Shown one piece after another: positions 1-11,489 of a DNA stretch of 64,000 bases. The notes under the pieces are model-generated. The model did no database searches. It was not told the origin of the DNA and saw nothing but the letters and a program-made list of their open reading frames with translations. The stretch covers positions 6,386,001 to 6,450,000 of the forward strand of contig OX291551.1 in the NCBI GenBank assembly GCA_946406115.1, written 5' to 3'. The translations under genes were made by a program, and so were the position numbers. Position 1 is the first letter of the stretch. Each line of letters starts with the position of its first letter. The stretch comes from Apoda limacodes (Eukaryota > Arthropoda > Insecta > Lepidoptera > Limacodidae).

Positions 1-960
1 ATAATTTTTATAGAAAAAGTTGAAAAATTTGCTATTTCTAGGTCATCATAATATGGTCAACATAAACGGTTACATAAGCAAATTTTCGATATTTTAACTG
101 CACTACCTTTAGATTGGAATAGGGCATGTAAAGATTCTTTACAAGATTGGTCAACATTTAAAAATAAATTAATTTTAGATTTCGAGATTTTTGATTACGA
201 TTACAATTTAAGCTTAGAAAGACCATAGGCAATCGCAAGCAAAGACCAAATGAACGGGTCATTTTTTTATCTCTTCACCAATGTCAAAATTACAAAAATT
301 TAGATTTTGCGTCGTAGTCTTAGCCCCATTTATAGCTCTAGATTTATCGTCTACCTTCCGATTTATCTTCAGTCAATCAACTATTATGTTCATGCAAATG
401 GTACGTAAGTTGCAATATACAATATGATGAAATAAGTCCATGTTTCTGGGTTCCAGCAATTAATAAACTTGGTCCGTCAAAGGCTGTTCAACCTTCGACC
501 TCTGAAACACCATTTATCCCTAAATTTCCTTGCTCTAAGAATGTTTTTCAGTCTTTCCCTTCCTGTCTACAGAATATTAGGCATTTCACATTTCTACGCT
601 GTAGATCGAACGACCACAGTTTAGAATGATGTACAAATAGTAATATGCTCCCGCTGTGAAAAACAAGGCGTTACTTACAGGAGATGTAGTAACTGTCAAT
701 CGTTTCAAAAAAACTAGTACGTAGGAAAATAACGTAAGCAAAACTTCAACCGATAAATGGAATTTATGGTTGAATACTGTAATATTGTTTATGCGTTCCT
801 ATAAAACAACTTCTACTTTTCAGTCTCCTCCTAATGACGCTAAACCTTATCTCACAATTAATGTAGGTACATAATATCCTATTGTCTGGTCTTTAGACAG
901 CGGCAGCGCTTTGACTATTTTAGGAGATAAGTTCTAATGTATTATTATTACAATACGGGT
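1..960 (+). mobile_element. LTR-retrotransposon gag/protease relic
   Basis: Broken translation gives a Gag-like piece near 80-230 (ALPLDWNRACKDSLQDWSTF), a cysteine cluster near 640-690 (CSRCEKQGVTYRRCSNC) and a retropepsin-like SLDSGSALTILGDKF near 888-935. Frames are interrupted by stops and shifts. Clade not assigned; clearly inactive and open at the window edge. Confidence 0.55.
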
Positions 961-1019
961 TTCAGTTAAACACAAAAAAAACTGGTTGCCTGTAAAGTCG
1001 GTATACGGGCGAAAGTTTT

Positions 1020-1191
1020 ACGTGACAACTTGTGCCTTTCACTTTTTATGTCTGTCTCTCTCGCTCTTAGGCGGGCTAACCATGCCGCGTGCCTCTCACT
1101 CGCTCTCATTGGGAGCGCATAACGTGAGCGGAGCGTAACGCAGTTTCTTGAAGTGTCACCCGGCAAACCAATTTATAAGACGTTGTCACGT
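1020..1191. mobile_element. 172-bp TIR element, copy 1
   Basis: Starts ACGTGACAAC and ends GTTGTCACGT, its inverse complement. The interior is rich in CTCT/GAGCG. A second copy of exactly 172 bp lies at 33131-33302 with only a few substitutions. No coding capacity; a MITE-like non-autonomous DNA element is the likely class. Confidence 0.7.
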
Positions 1192-1821
1192 CAAAAAATT
1201 AAATCACTGGTACTGCAGCCAATGGTCATTTAATATACTCTAAATTTAATGTTGCTAAACCTCTAAATCCCACGTATAATACAAGGCGGAACATTATAGC
1301 ATATTTTGAAATTCACAAATAAATGAGAACCTATGGGTATACTTACCGTTGTCCCAGAATCATGAAATTTGACACGAATCAAGGTCTTACATCACAAATA
1401 TAGGAATAAATTCGAAAACTGATAAATAAGGCCTAAACTAGTAAGACTTGATCTTATGATGGAAGAACTATCTACACATAATTATTTTGTACGAAACCCT
1501 CGATGCGCGAGCCATTTTTATTATTCAAACACTTTTCAGCAGTTCCTTTACTTTATCATAATACATTTCTAAGTAAGTAGTAGTTATTGCTAAAACAGAG
1601 CGCTGCTCCTAGGACCTGGCTAATCTAAATTAACAGACGGTTATCTAGTAGGGTCAATTAAGATAAATTAAGTAAGCGCTCGGGTTGCCATTGTGTCTGA
1701 CAGCCAGAGGCCGTTGCTCGCCGCGTCGGAAACTGTGTACTTTACGCATCATAGATAGATATTTTAAAGAATTTTTTAACGTAGGTCAGTCCGTCTGTGA
1801 TGCACAATCTTTTAGATGATT

Positions 1822-1925
1822 AACGGATGCAATGGTAGATCGCAGTGGTAATGCGTCTGTCTGCCGTGTCATAGGTCCTAGGTTCGATTCCTGGTAGAAG
1901 TAAGGGCAGAGACATATCTATATAA
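1822..1925 (+). repeat. tRNA-related SINE
   Basis: Contains an A-box-like segment (gcagtggtaatgcg) and a B box GGTTCGATTCC at about 1880, spaced as in pol III genes, but no closing acceptor stem. Read as a tRNA-derived SINE. Confidence 0.5.
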
Positions 1926-2488
1926 GTTACACATAGAATGTCTTGATCCTAGAGGCTAATTCTTTAAGCCAAGTTTAATAGGAAAGTCGTACGGCGACCA
2001 GAAATCTACAAATTAGTACTCTTCAACATTATTGTAGCGCTTCATTTAACATTTTTCATATACATTGTTTTTAACTAAAGCGGGATTCCTAGCTTCCAAG
2101 AGCAAAAATAACGGGACAAATTAAGTTACAGGGGTATGTCCCACTGTAACCATATAAAATGTTTCCTATTTGCTAACTAGATGGCGTTGGCGTCGAATTA
2201 GATCGCGCTATGGTTTCGTTCACAAAAAGTGATGTTATAGTATAGCGTTCACGCAGACGCAACTGTTAATCACGTAAAATGTTTGTCTGGCGCGGGAACA
2301 CATACCAATGCCCATTACCGATCTTAATTAATCGAATGGAAATAGACAGCATTTCGACTAAAACGGGGCAGACTTGACTAGAGTGAGCAAACTTGGTAGA
2401 AAATGCTATTTATATAGGCAAAATCCTTGAGGTTATAGACTTAATGGGCAGTTATGCAGAAAAGCTGCGCCACCCTGAAGGTTCTTTA

Positions 2489-2790
2489 ATTCTATGTGCT
2501 ATGTGAATTTTTCGATGGCGCGTTGAAGGCCATTTTCTTGATCAACACAAACGTAATCGAAAAACCAAAAAGTATCCAATGTCGGTCTACGTCCCTCGAG
2601 GTATCCAAAAATAAGGACCCCCGTTGTTGCTCCGACAACTTGAAAAAACACTGCCCACGGTATACAAAGTCGGTATTTTTGACCTTCTCCATCCCTCCAG
2701 CTATCTTTTTGCCAATTGCTCTGTTAAGACGAGCAGGAATAGTGACCAGCGGTATCGGAGAATTCTTAAGGAAATATCTATTCCCTTGAA
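2489..2790 (-). pseudogene. Unassigned open stretch, possible gene relic
   Basis: On the - strand two frames are open over this segment. One gives about 100 codons ending at 2492; the other gives AVFFQVVGATTGVLIFGYLE, then DTFWFFDYVCVDQENG and a stop. The second looks protein-like (hydrophobic strand then polar) but I cannot name it. No splice or start support; may be a transposon or gene fragment. Confidence 0.15.
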
Positions 2791-3144
2791 ATTTCTATAT
2801 CAGATGAAAAGAATTTTATGTCCATTTCTAGTAGTTTTTCTGTACTTATCCTCGTACAGAAAATTAGGTCACCCCTATATGCTCCAACGAGATGTTAAGG
2901 AATGTCCCACTAACTAAGAATGTGCCAAAATTAGGTCAATTGGATGCTCCGATGCGACGACACTTTCGCATTTATAGGCTCTCAGTATCAAGTCTATGTG
3001 AAAGGTAGATTAAGCCAAATCGGTTTTATTAGGCCAATTTTTCCAAACTGCTTTTGTTACCAGGATTAATTCCGGGTAGACGAGTGTCAGAGCGTTATCA
3101 CTCGTAAGTTAATTATCCGAACCGGATTATCCGGCCCTTCAGTG

Positions 3145-3560
3145 ATTTTTAGGTTCCGTAGTCAAAGGATAAAAAACGGGACCCTATTACTAAGACTTCG
3201 CTGTCCGTCCGTCTGTCACCAGGCTGTATCTCATGAACCATGATAGTTAGACAGTTAAAATTTTCACAGATGATGTATTTCTGTTGAAAAACAGAACAAA
3301 ATAAATATTCAAAGGGGCTCCCATACAACAAACGTGATTTTTTTGCTGGATATTGATAACGGCAACAGGTAGAGTTGAAATATTCACAGAATATTTAGTT
3401 ATATATAATTTTAAAAATAAAAACAAAATTGAAATTAATCAAATATTTACAAGGGGGCTCCCATACAACAAACGTGATTTTTTTGCCGTTTGTATAGATA
3501 ATGGTACGTAACCATTCGTGCGCGTGTCCGACTCACACTTGGCCGTTTTTTCCGGCCCGA
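3145..3560 (-). repeat. GGCCAAGTGCGAGTCGG-family repeat, reverse copy
   Basis: Reverse complement starts GGCCAAGTGTGAGTCGG and includes the shared GGGCTCCCATACAACA-type core, here present twice (about 3315-3340 and 3450-3480), an internal duplication. Ends in the ttccgta motif near 3155. Confidence 0.6.
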
Positions 3561-3859
3561 CATATTTTTGAAGACAGCGGGGCGTTGCTAGTGTTCATGT
3601 GCTTATTTATATTTGTTCGCATACAAAATATGTTAATACTCTTGTTTTGGCTACATAATAAATGAATTGGCAAGGAAGGCATCAATCACGCGCTCTGATT
3701 AGTGTTTAATGTAATGTGAGTATAAGCTGTTATAAATAATTTATTTATTTAATCAAAATAATAGTCTCTCGAATAAATCTTGCAAAAGAAGTTTATTCAC
3801 GTCTAGTATATCTATAGTTTTATATAGTTCGTGTTTAGATTATTTTTAGACTTAAATCT

Positions 3860-3950
3860 AGCCTTGACCTAGTGGCGCAATGGTGGACCGTGCGGCTGCT
3901 ATGTCAATGGTCACGGGTTCGTTTTCCACTTAGGGGTAACCAATATTGTT
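3860..3950 (+). repeat. tRNA-related SINE head
   Basis: ccttgacctagtggcgcaat resembles a tRNA 5' half with A box, then cacgggttcg at about 3912 as a weak B box. Followed by TA-rich sequence and a ttagggtgggcggagcgg repeat end at about 4077. Confidence 0.4.
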
Positions 3951-4429
3951 ACAATTTTTTTGATGGCTACGGCTATAGTTATAAATATAACGGCTATATA
4001 TATATATATATTTAATTATACTTCATAAGTATAATTAATGGGTTGACGTTAGAATACCCCCGCCGATAACCAAATTTAGGGTGGGCGGAGCGGATGGCAA
4101 AATTTAGTTATTCATATGTATGCACGAAGGTATCTGTATTCTTTTCTTCTTACATTATTATTATTATATACATTAATATTTAATTACAACTTGAAACTTG
4201 AGTTATTAATCCCTCCAACAGATATCAAGATGATCATTTTTCCTTTAAAAAGTAAAATGCGTCGCTGTGCAAGTTTATCAGGACGCCTAACACAGGAAAC
4301 CATAGTAAGTTAGTGATTGGGCCATATTCACCCTGCCGTAGAATATCTTCCTATACTCCATTTATTAAGATTTGAAGACGATTAAACTTAAGAAAATTGC
4401 AGACATACTCGTACGTCGATCATTGCAGG

Positions 4430-4890
4430 TCAGGCAGCGGGGGGGTTGCGGTGCGGGGCGGCGAGGCAGGCGCTCAAGCAGCGGCGCAAGCACAGATCGA
4501 AAGTTCAACGCGAGATCGAACGCGCATATGTAAATACCGTCACATGTACAAGCGAAAGGGTTCACCGGCGCACTAACGCGGGAACCAGTTCGGCGAGATT
4601 CCGAAGTCGATAGAAACAAGTCCAGTTACAGGTGATGGCACTTGGCGCAAAGTGTGGAGCGCAGCGCGGTCGCCGCTCGACTGCTCCGTTCCACCAGCCT
4701 GCTGCTCGGACCTGCAAGCTCGTTGCGTCATACGGCGTACGCACAGCCTTCAGATCGTATCAGTCTCTCTCAGCCCTCTGATACGCACCTGTTTACTCGC
4801 CTCTACCATTAACCTCCAACTTCATAACTGCTTCATGTCTTCCTCATCGCACGAGCTTCCGGAGCTAAGAGCTAGACGCAGCCATGTCTG
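4430..4890 (+). promoter_or_regulatory. GC/CpG-rich putative promoter and first exon
   Basis: A sharply GC- and CpG-rich island in AT-rich DNA. It ends with gcagccATGTCTG followed by a strong donor gtaggt at 4891. The ATG (4884-4886) has a good insect start context. Joining to the acceptor at 6494 (tttgcag) gives MSGSGLIRLTNAW and a stop. This could be the promoter and first exon of a short-peptide or non-coding transcript. Confidence 0.35.
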
Positions 4891-5089
4891 GTAGGTACCA
4901 ACAGTGCTTACACTTTGTTTGATCATGTAGCAAGGAATAGGGAATTTGTGAATTGTGAATTCAGTGGCCAAACTTCAGTCATCAGTTAAGTTTTTTCCAC
5001 TCCTACCCGAAAAAGTTATTTGCGCCGATCAGCGAGGAAATTCTGTTTCAACAAGAGTTATAATAATTTTTTTATTTGGAACTCCTCCA

Positions 5090-5470
5090 TCCATACTTAT
5101 ATTATAAATGCGAAAATAACTCTGTCTGTCTGTTACCTCTTCATGCTTAAAACACTGTACTACTAGTATAGTATTATATAATCTGTAACTGTACGATTAA
5201 GATGAAATTTAGCATGGAGATAGTATGCGTCCCAGGAAATGACGTAGGCTGCTTGAAAACGTCAAGTGTGAGTCGGTTATTTTTCTAAGTATAATTCTTC
5301 TTTACGTGTTTGTCATAACTAACTCCTCCTACGCGGCTCAAACGATTCAGGAAAAATTTTGTCTGAATATTTCAATAGGTTCCTGGATGGTTTGAAAACA
5401 CAATTGGACCCGGTAGGTGGCGCTGCAGTCGGTGTATCACTGATCTTCTGCTAAACGGCGAAGATTGAAT
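5090..5470 (+). repeat. Interspersed repeat (Helitron-like class suspected)
   Basis: Begins near attataaatgcgaaaataac and has the ctgtctgtctgttacctctt, agatgaaatttagcatggag and acgtaggctgctt blocks. Related copies at 36430-36760 (+), 48190-48425 (-), 55790-56155 (+), 58015-58250 (+) and 63680-63900 (+). The 58250 end is ...ggacagctagt, compatible with a CTAG Helitron 3' end, but the class is not proven. Confidence 0.55.
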
Positions 5471-6494
5471 GTACAATTTAAAAAAAAAAAAGCATACAAT
5501 CTGCCTAGGCATATTGTAATGTAAAGCAGCGAATCATATCATACAATTGCCTGCGACCCACATAGGTACTACCTGTCAGCAATACTGAAAAAGTGTTTAA
5601 TAACACCAATTGTACTGGCCGTATTTTAAATAGAAAAGAGAAAACTTTGGTTTTTTTAGTATGTAATAGGGTAATTTTCAAATACAGTTAATTTATGTGC
5701 TTTGGTATATATGTATTTTAGAGCCAACAAATTATATATTTCTACCAAAACAAACATCTAGAAGTTGTATTTTAAGTTTAATTGACGCGTTAAAATTTAG
5801 CTACAAAAACTGGTAAGATTGATGTGACGTCACTCCTACCAACGCATAGGCTGTGATAAAAAAACTTCGTCAGTGTCGGTTCATTAGCCCAAGAAAATCT
5901 AAATGATAACCAGAGTTGCTCATTTTACTCAAGGAAACGCCAATTTGACGTTTGTGACATCAAACTGCATGACTGGGATTCTTTCCCACACGGCTTTTGT
6001 CATCAGGGTTAATTCCGAATAGGTTAGTGTCATAACGTCATCAGTAGTAAGTTATTCAAACAACACTCACTGGTGGCTTATTGGGAACAGACTCGACCAA
6101 CTCGAGAGTTTTGACTTCTCTCGACTCTGGAGAAACGGTTTTTTCAATACATTTTTACCCTCGACTACTCCAGACAACGAAATATTAGTTCCGATTAATT
6201 AACTTATGATGACATTAATAAGATGTCAATGATTTAAAGTACCCACCTAAAAGGTTACGCCTCTAAGAATTATGCAGAATGTTTCTTTTCTCGTCTGTAT
6301 TATAGACTATACAATATGTAGAATTTTCGAAATTATAAGCGGTACTGTTTTACTGAATTAAGACTGATTTATTGATTTACTGAATATGTAAAATTGGGTT
6401 ATACTTTCCAAAAGGTATTTTTTTTTATCCACTGTATGCTCTGAGTGTGATGTAAGGGTCACAACATTGTAGCTTTAATATTTTGTATTTGCAG

Positions 6495-7435
6495 GCAGTG
6501 GTCTCATCAGACTAACCAATGCATGGTGAGAACAGTAGGATGAAGGAAGCAGAAATGTGTAACGTTAGAAATAACTGTGTTTCAAGAAACCTTTGTGGAT
6601 TATATGGCAATAATATTTTTGTCTGCCGTATGTGCAAAGCAATTAATTGGTTGAATGCGGTGCCCTTATGTATCTTTAAACTTCCATACTGAAACTATAC
6701 CTAGTGACAGGATAGATAAGTTATAAGTTGTGCAGCCTCTGGCTGACCGTTATGTTAAACCAATCATCAGAGTCAGTTAACATTAAACGAACTTATAGAT
6801 GAAATTGAAGATGGAGATAGTGTATCAAAATTATTAGGTATCCTGGAAGTAAATATTTTTAATCGGTAGACAGTAGGTACTGAATGTTACCCAGATGGCA
6901 GAAGAACGCAATGTGTATATTTTAATAGTGAAGTTGTAGTCTTTACACTATCATAGATGCATTTGAGCTTAACTTATCTATCAGTGATTGATCAACAGTT
7001 AAAAAGTAAAGTTTATTTGGTTATGGTTTTACCTATAGGTAATGTGTTTTAAGCCTGTACTTTCAAATTTGTAAATGAATTGAAAAACCTTAATAAGTCT
7101 GTATTTATAATTCACTCTGCTGTGTGATTATCGCTATGTAAAGTTGAGTTTTCCAACCATTTTGAATGTGTGTTTGACACACAATGTTTACACTGACAGG
7201 AGTGTCAACCGTATCTATGACAAAGTAAAGAATTTGATTAAACAGCTGAATAATTTATGAGTCAGGTGTACCAAAACTACTGTTTCAACTTTTGCATTGT
7301 GTTCTGGAACACACCCTAAGTGTAAAAATATTAGTAATTTTCTAACATCACCTAAGTGCAAATGTACTGCTTTATAAGACAACTAAAATAACTGTTAGCC
7401 ATACTTGAAATGTGATAAATAAAAGATTAACAAGA
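6495..7435 (+). ncRNA. Candidate second exon / 3' region of a short-peptide transcript
   Basis: Begins after acceptor gtatttgcag and continues the frame of the ATG at 4884 for ten codons (GSGLIRLTNAW, TGA at 6527). A donor gtgaga at 6526 offers another splice; joined to the acceptor at 6735 it would give a peptide of about 36 residues. The rest is stop-rich but has short open pieces (about 6776-6850, 6873-6956, 7109-7258). AATAAA at 7418-7423 would end it. Not recognised. Confidence 0.3.
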
Positions 7436-7856
7436 TATGTTGTTTGTTTTTTTAAATAACAAAAAAGTTTTGATTTTTCTACTTTTATTTACATAATTTT
7501 GTTAATTATTCACACCAATATATCTAGTGGTCTTGATTCTTTGAATGGTACCTTGTGAAACACAACTTCATACACCGGCAACAAAAACCTGCAATGAATG
7601 AAAGTTATAAGATAAAACAAGCATAATAAGAAAGTAAACTTTATTTGTGTGAAATGACAAAGTCTAAAAGTAAAAAAGACTATGCTGAAAGTTATGATCT
7701 AAAATGGCATCATAAAATGCATCAAGCAAAATCTACTAAACAATTTCCACTGATTGCTAATTTGATCTGCAATTAGAGTTACTTTTTAACATGGCATCAT
7801 AGTTCAATATTGAACATAGGCTTTTTCCATGACTACACAATACTGCATACTACCAG

Positions 7857-8300
7857 TCTGCCATTACTGCTTCAACGGGCTTTTTGGGGCAAGACTCTGA
7901 AGGAGCCTCAGCCCATATAGCACCTAACGCTCAAGGGCTCCAAGCGTGGTAGCCTCGGCTTGGGTTGTAGCTCTCGGGGCAACCCTTCGACTGGCGTGAG
8001 CCTCGAACCCGAATGCGCCAGGAGGGGAGTTCCCCGTTACGCGGGTGCGGTTGCGACTGAGTGGGGGCAAGAAGTGCCCGGGCACTCTTTAATACCGCAT
8101 GTATCCCTGCGGGTGCCAGGGACGTCGGTGTCGTGTAAGAGGGGACACCCTATTAAGGGAGGTCGTAGCCACTAATCTTGCTATCCAGACAACAAGATTG
8201 TCATCTGGGGCTCTTAGTATGTGCCGAGGCCGCCTAACTATAGATTTGCGACCATGCCGAGGTTGGTCGGGGGATGAGCCTACCCATTACCATTTTAGCT
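7857..8300 (+). repeat. GC-rich dispersed repeat, copy 1
   Basis: From ctgccattactgcttcaacg through gggctttttggggcaaga, cagcccatatagcacc and gtgagcctcgaacc blocks to ggagttccccgttacgcggg and beyond. The same series occurs in reverse at 44925-45265. Much more GC-rich than its surroundings; no coding or terminal structure recognised. Confidence 0.65.
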
Positions 8301-8703
8301 TGCATGTGCCTAAGTGAATGTGCCCAAGATTTCAAGACCATGTTTATAAGTAGCATAAATCATTAATGGCAGCACACACTAGTTGTTGATTTTCAACTTT
8401 AATATTTTAAACAATTACTTAAATATTATAATCTGCTAAAAATATATTAAGCCTAATTCAACAAGGCTTTTGCCCTTATAAATATGCAATAAAATTAAAC
8501 ATCTGTGTGTTATGGCCACACATATGTTAGTTTAAGATGTGACTGTACTGTTCCGATTTGGTAACATTCAAGGATTTTCAGTGTAGTTAACGAGCAGTCT
8601 TAGTAGCAGAACTATGATATCTGGCAAAGACAGCCTTTTTAAAGATAAATGTTTAAAACATACTACATAGATGATTTGAGGATACACACTACTACTACTG
8701 TTC

Positions 8704-9330
8704 TCATCCAGTATTAGAAATGATAAAATTCACTTTTATTCCTAAAAATAATTTATTTATTGATTAAATTATATAAATCTAGGTGAAAATAGTTTTAAAG
8801 TACATTGACACTAAACAAAACAAAATGTGATATTACAATTTACAATAAATGTACCAATGTACTCAAACTATTGGTTAATAATTAAGATTGCACTATTTTT
8901 TTAATTTTGAACTGTAATTGTACCTTTATACATTAACTAGAGTAGCCTCAAAGCTGATATCATAGCTATAAGAGATAACATGCTCAACTTTACAACTATC
9001 TATTCTTATGCTGATGGTTGACATAGCTAGCTTCCAACAATTGCTACACATATGTGGCAACATAGGTAGTAAGGCAGGTTTGATTATTTTTTTGAACTTA
9101 TAAATACCTACCCAGTCATTATTTATGTGTACCAATGTTTGAAGCAATGTCAGATTACTGATCATGAGTTAATAGAAATAAACAAAGGAGTGAATAAAAC
9201 TACTAACCATTTGTGGAACGCAGGTTGCTTATGAATGTTGTTAATGAATCTTTGTGAAATGGTAGCTTAGAAGCAGTATTTCTAATATACTCGATGGACA
9301 TCACATACCCAATACGGTTATTATCACAAA
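8704..9330 (-). CDS. Candidate small gene, unrecognised
   Basis: Exon 9330-9208 (acceptor ttttgttacag, donor gttagt) is open for 40 codons in one frame: CDNNRIGYVMSIEYIRNTAS, then KLPFHKDSLTTFISNLRSTN. An exon at 8741-8704 (acceptor tttttag) continues it at the right phase with GIKVNFIISNTG and TGA. Upstream, a segment ending in donor gtgagt at about 9420 has compatible phase (DILRIGYKRKN) but its start is not resolved, and an ATG-led piece (MDEKSDIENICSVF) is one base out of frame. Possible AATAAA sites on this strand lie at 7640-7645 and 7484-7489. Could be a true small gene, a decayed one, or chance. Confidence 0.35.
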
Positions 9331-9683
9331 CTGTAACAAAAGTAAGGAATAGGTTATTAAAACTGCCTTTCATGTTTTAGGTTAGGTTAATTACTGTTAG
9401 GTAAAAAATTTATTACTCACAGTTTTTTCTTTTATATCCAATTCTTAATATATCCTGCGTAGTTTAATTACAAAAACTGAACAAATATTTTCGATGTCAG
9501 ATTTTTCATCCATTCCGTTTCTGAAGGTACGAATAACTATTACAATTATTGTCAAATTGGTAGGTAGTTTATTAATGCGATTTCACACCGTTTTCCCCTT
9601 GCGCCCCCTTTTAGTTACTCTGACCTAAAACTCAATAATATATCATAACATATGGCTTTTCTGTAGAAAATTAGGAAACAACA

Positions 9684-9706
9684 AGTGTCACGTGACGTGA
9701 CAATGG
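9684..9706 (-). promoter_or_regulatory. Palindromic E-box upstream of the small candidate gene
   Basis: A perfect 10-bp palindrome GTCACGTGAC, followed at once by another CGTGAC. This is the E-box form bound by bHLH-ZIP factors (CLEAR-type). It sits upstream of the candidate - strand exons, where a promoter would be expected. Confidence 0.3.
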
Positions 9707-10384
9707 ACAAACTTTTCGTTCAAATATTAGGATTAAATTTTATAAATAAAAAGTATGTATTTGTACAATTTTTGTTTATATTTTGATGTATTATTTTTAT
9801 TTATTAATATAATGGACTTGCACAGCTCGTTGCCAGTGACAAGTCTTTTTTATAAACATGTACAGCAAATTATCTATACATAAAACTCCAAAACAACCTA
9901 CTGCACTCCATTTATCCTCTCCTGATCATTTCCTGCCCTAAATGTTTGTCATTTGTATTTAAAATAAAAGAACGTTTCCTCGTTTTTACTAGTTAATTGG
10001 CTAAGCATGCGAAAAACCCATGCAAGCCAGGAAAAAAGGAAGGTGCCGATTATTTTGATTTGTTATAGTAGAAACTGACACTTCACCTCTAGAGTTATTT
10101 GCTTCGATTAGGCGATATCACGAGAAATGCGTTAGCTTTCATAATTCGAAATGTTATCCAGAGCCGAAGGTGAGATATGCTTCCATACATTTTACCCCCG
10201 AGAACTAGTACTCCAGACTTTTTCCAATAAGCTTCAGGGGCCGTTCAAAAACCGACTTAGTCGAGTAGAGTTAGGGCTCGAAACGTTCAAAAACTAAAGC
10301 TTCATTCAAACTAGTTGTGTAAAGAGTCAGCTTATTTCTAAGCGTCATCTTACTGTACTTTCCTATCACGGGATTACACGACCG

Positions 10385-11010
10385 AGGAGAAAAGCGGCTC
10401 GGTCTCCAACTATTTTGGTGAGATTAAAGCTTAGACGCCAATCCAGGGTCACACCGATCTTTTTGGCCTTGTTTTTCCAAGGAATGGCACGGCTGAAGAG
10501 TGAGTGGGAGGATGGTCGGGGAGGGCGGCCATCGGTGAAGAGAACGGTAGAGCTTTTGCCGGAATTTACTTTAAGTCTCCATTTCCGAAACTATTCGCCT
10601 AGGGCGGTGATTGCGGATTGGAGTCTCATAAAGTTTCAACCTACTTGCCTGTCGGTGTTGTGAATAGCGGTATCGTTCGCAAAGAGGGCTAGTTGGGTAC
10701 CTTACGTTTTAGGGATGTTGTTTTACAAAAGGTAAAAGACAGGAGAGAACACGGACCCTTGCGGGAAGAGAGGGTGCCTTCGACTCTATAGCGAAAGCTG
10801 CGGTTCGGCAAATAGACTCGTATGATGAGTACGAGGCGGTCTGGCAACTGATAGTTGTACAGTTTATAAATAAAACTGTTGTTCCAGACTTTGTCCAAGG
10901 CTTTCGCTACATCGAAAAAGACAGCGCCCGTGTGACGGGGTTCACCTAATACTGGATGGAAGCCAGTGAGAATTTGTTTCGAGATACGGAGGACTTGGTG
11001 GACGCACAAG
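10385..11010 (-). mobile_element. Jockey-like LINE reverse-transcriptase fragment
   Basis: The 106-codon frame reads GAVFFDVAKALDKVWNNSF and RVYLPNRSFRYRVEGTLSS (RT palm); a shifted continuation at 10685-10385 reads FANDTAIHNTD (a decayed FADD box), then WRLKVNSGKSSTVLFTDG. Truncated at both ends and frameshifted. Confidence 0.75.
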
Positions 11011-11489
11011 TGTTTGGCGGAAGGATCAAGTGACTCGTATCGCTTCTTTCTCTTGACTGGCGCGGCGCAAGCCCAGCGTGTCCCGCGGCCCCTTTCTCGC
11101 CTCCCGCCTCGTCAAGTTGCGCGTGCGACACAAGCTCATCCCACCTATAACTATGTATGTATTTACAAACCTACCTTGGCTGACACCGACTTCAAAAATA
11201 ATAATAATTGTTACTACATAATATTATATAATTTGATAATAATTTGATTGACTTTTAAGTAGTCTATTATTTTTAATTTTATTTTACTTAGGAAAACTCT
11301 AAAAAATATTTTGATAATTTTTTGTTATTTATAGGCATGTGTTGAGTTAGATTTGAAGTGGGTAGGTACCTACCTACCATATTGCGTGGTAAACACATAG
11401 TTCGTTTGTACATAATCACGAGTAGAAAAAGTGAGTAAATTTTTAAGTTATAGAAAAGTACGCAACATTTTTTTACTTTTTAGTACTTA

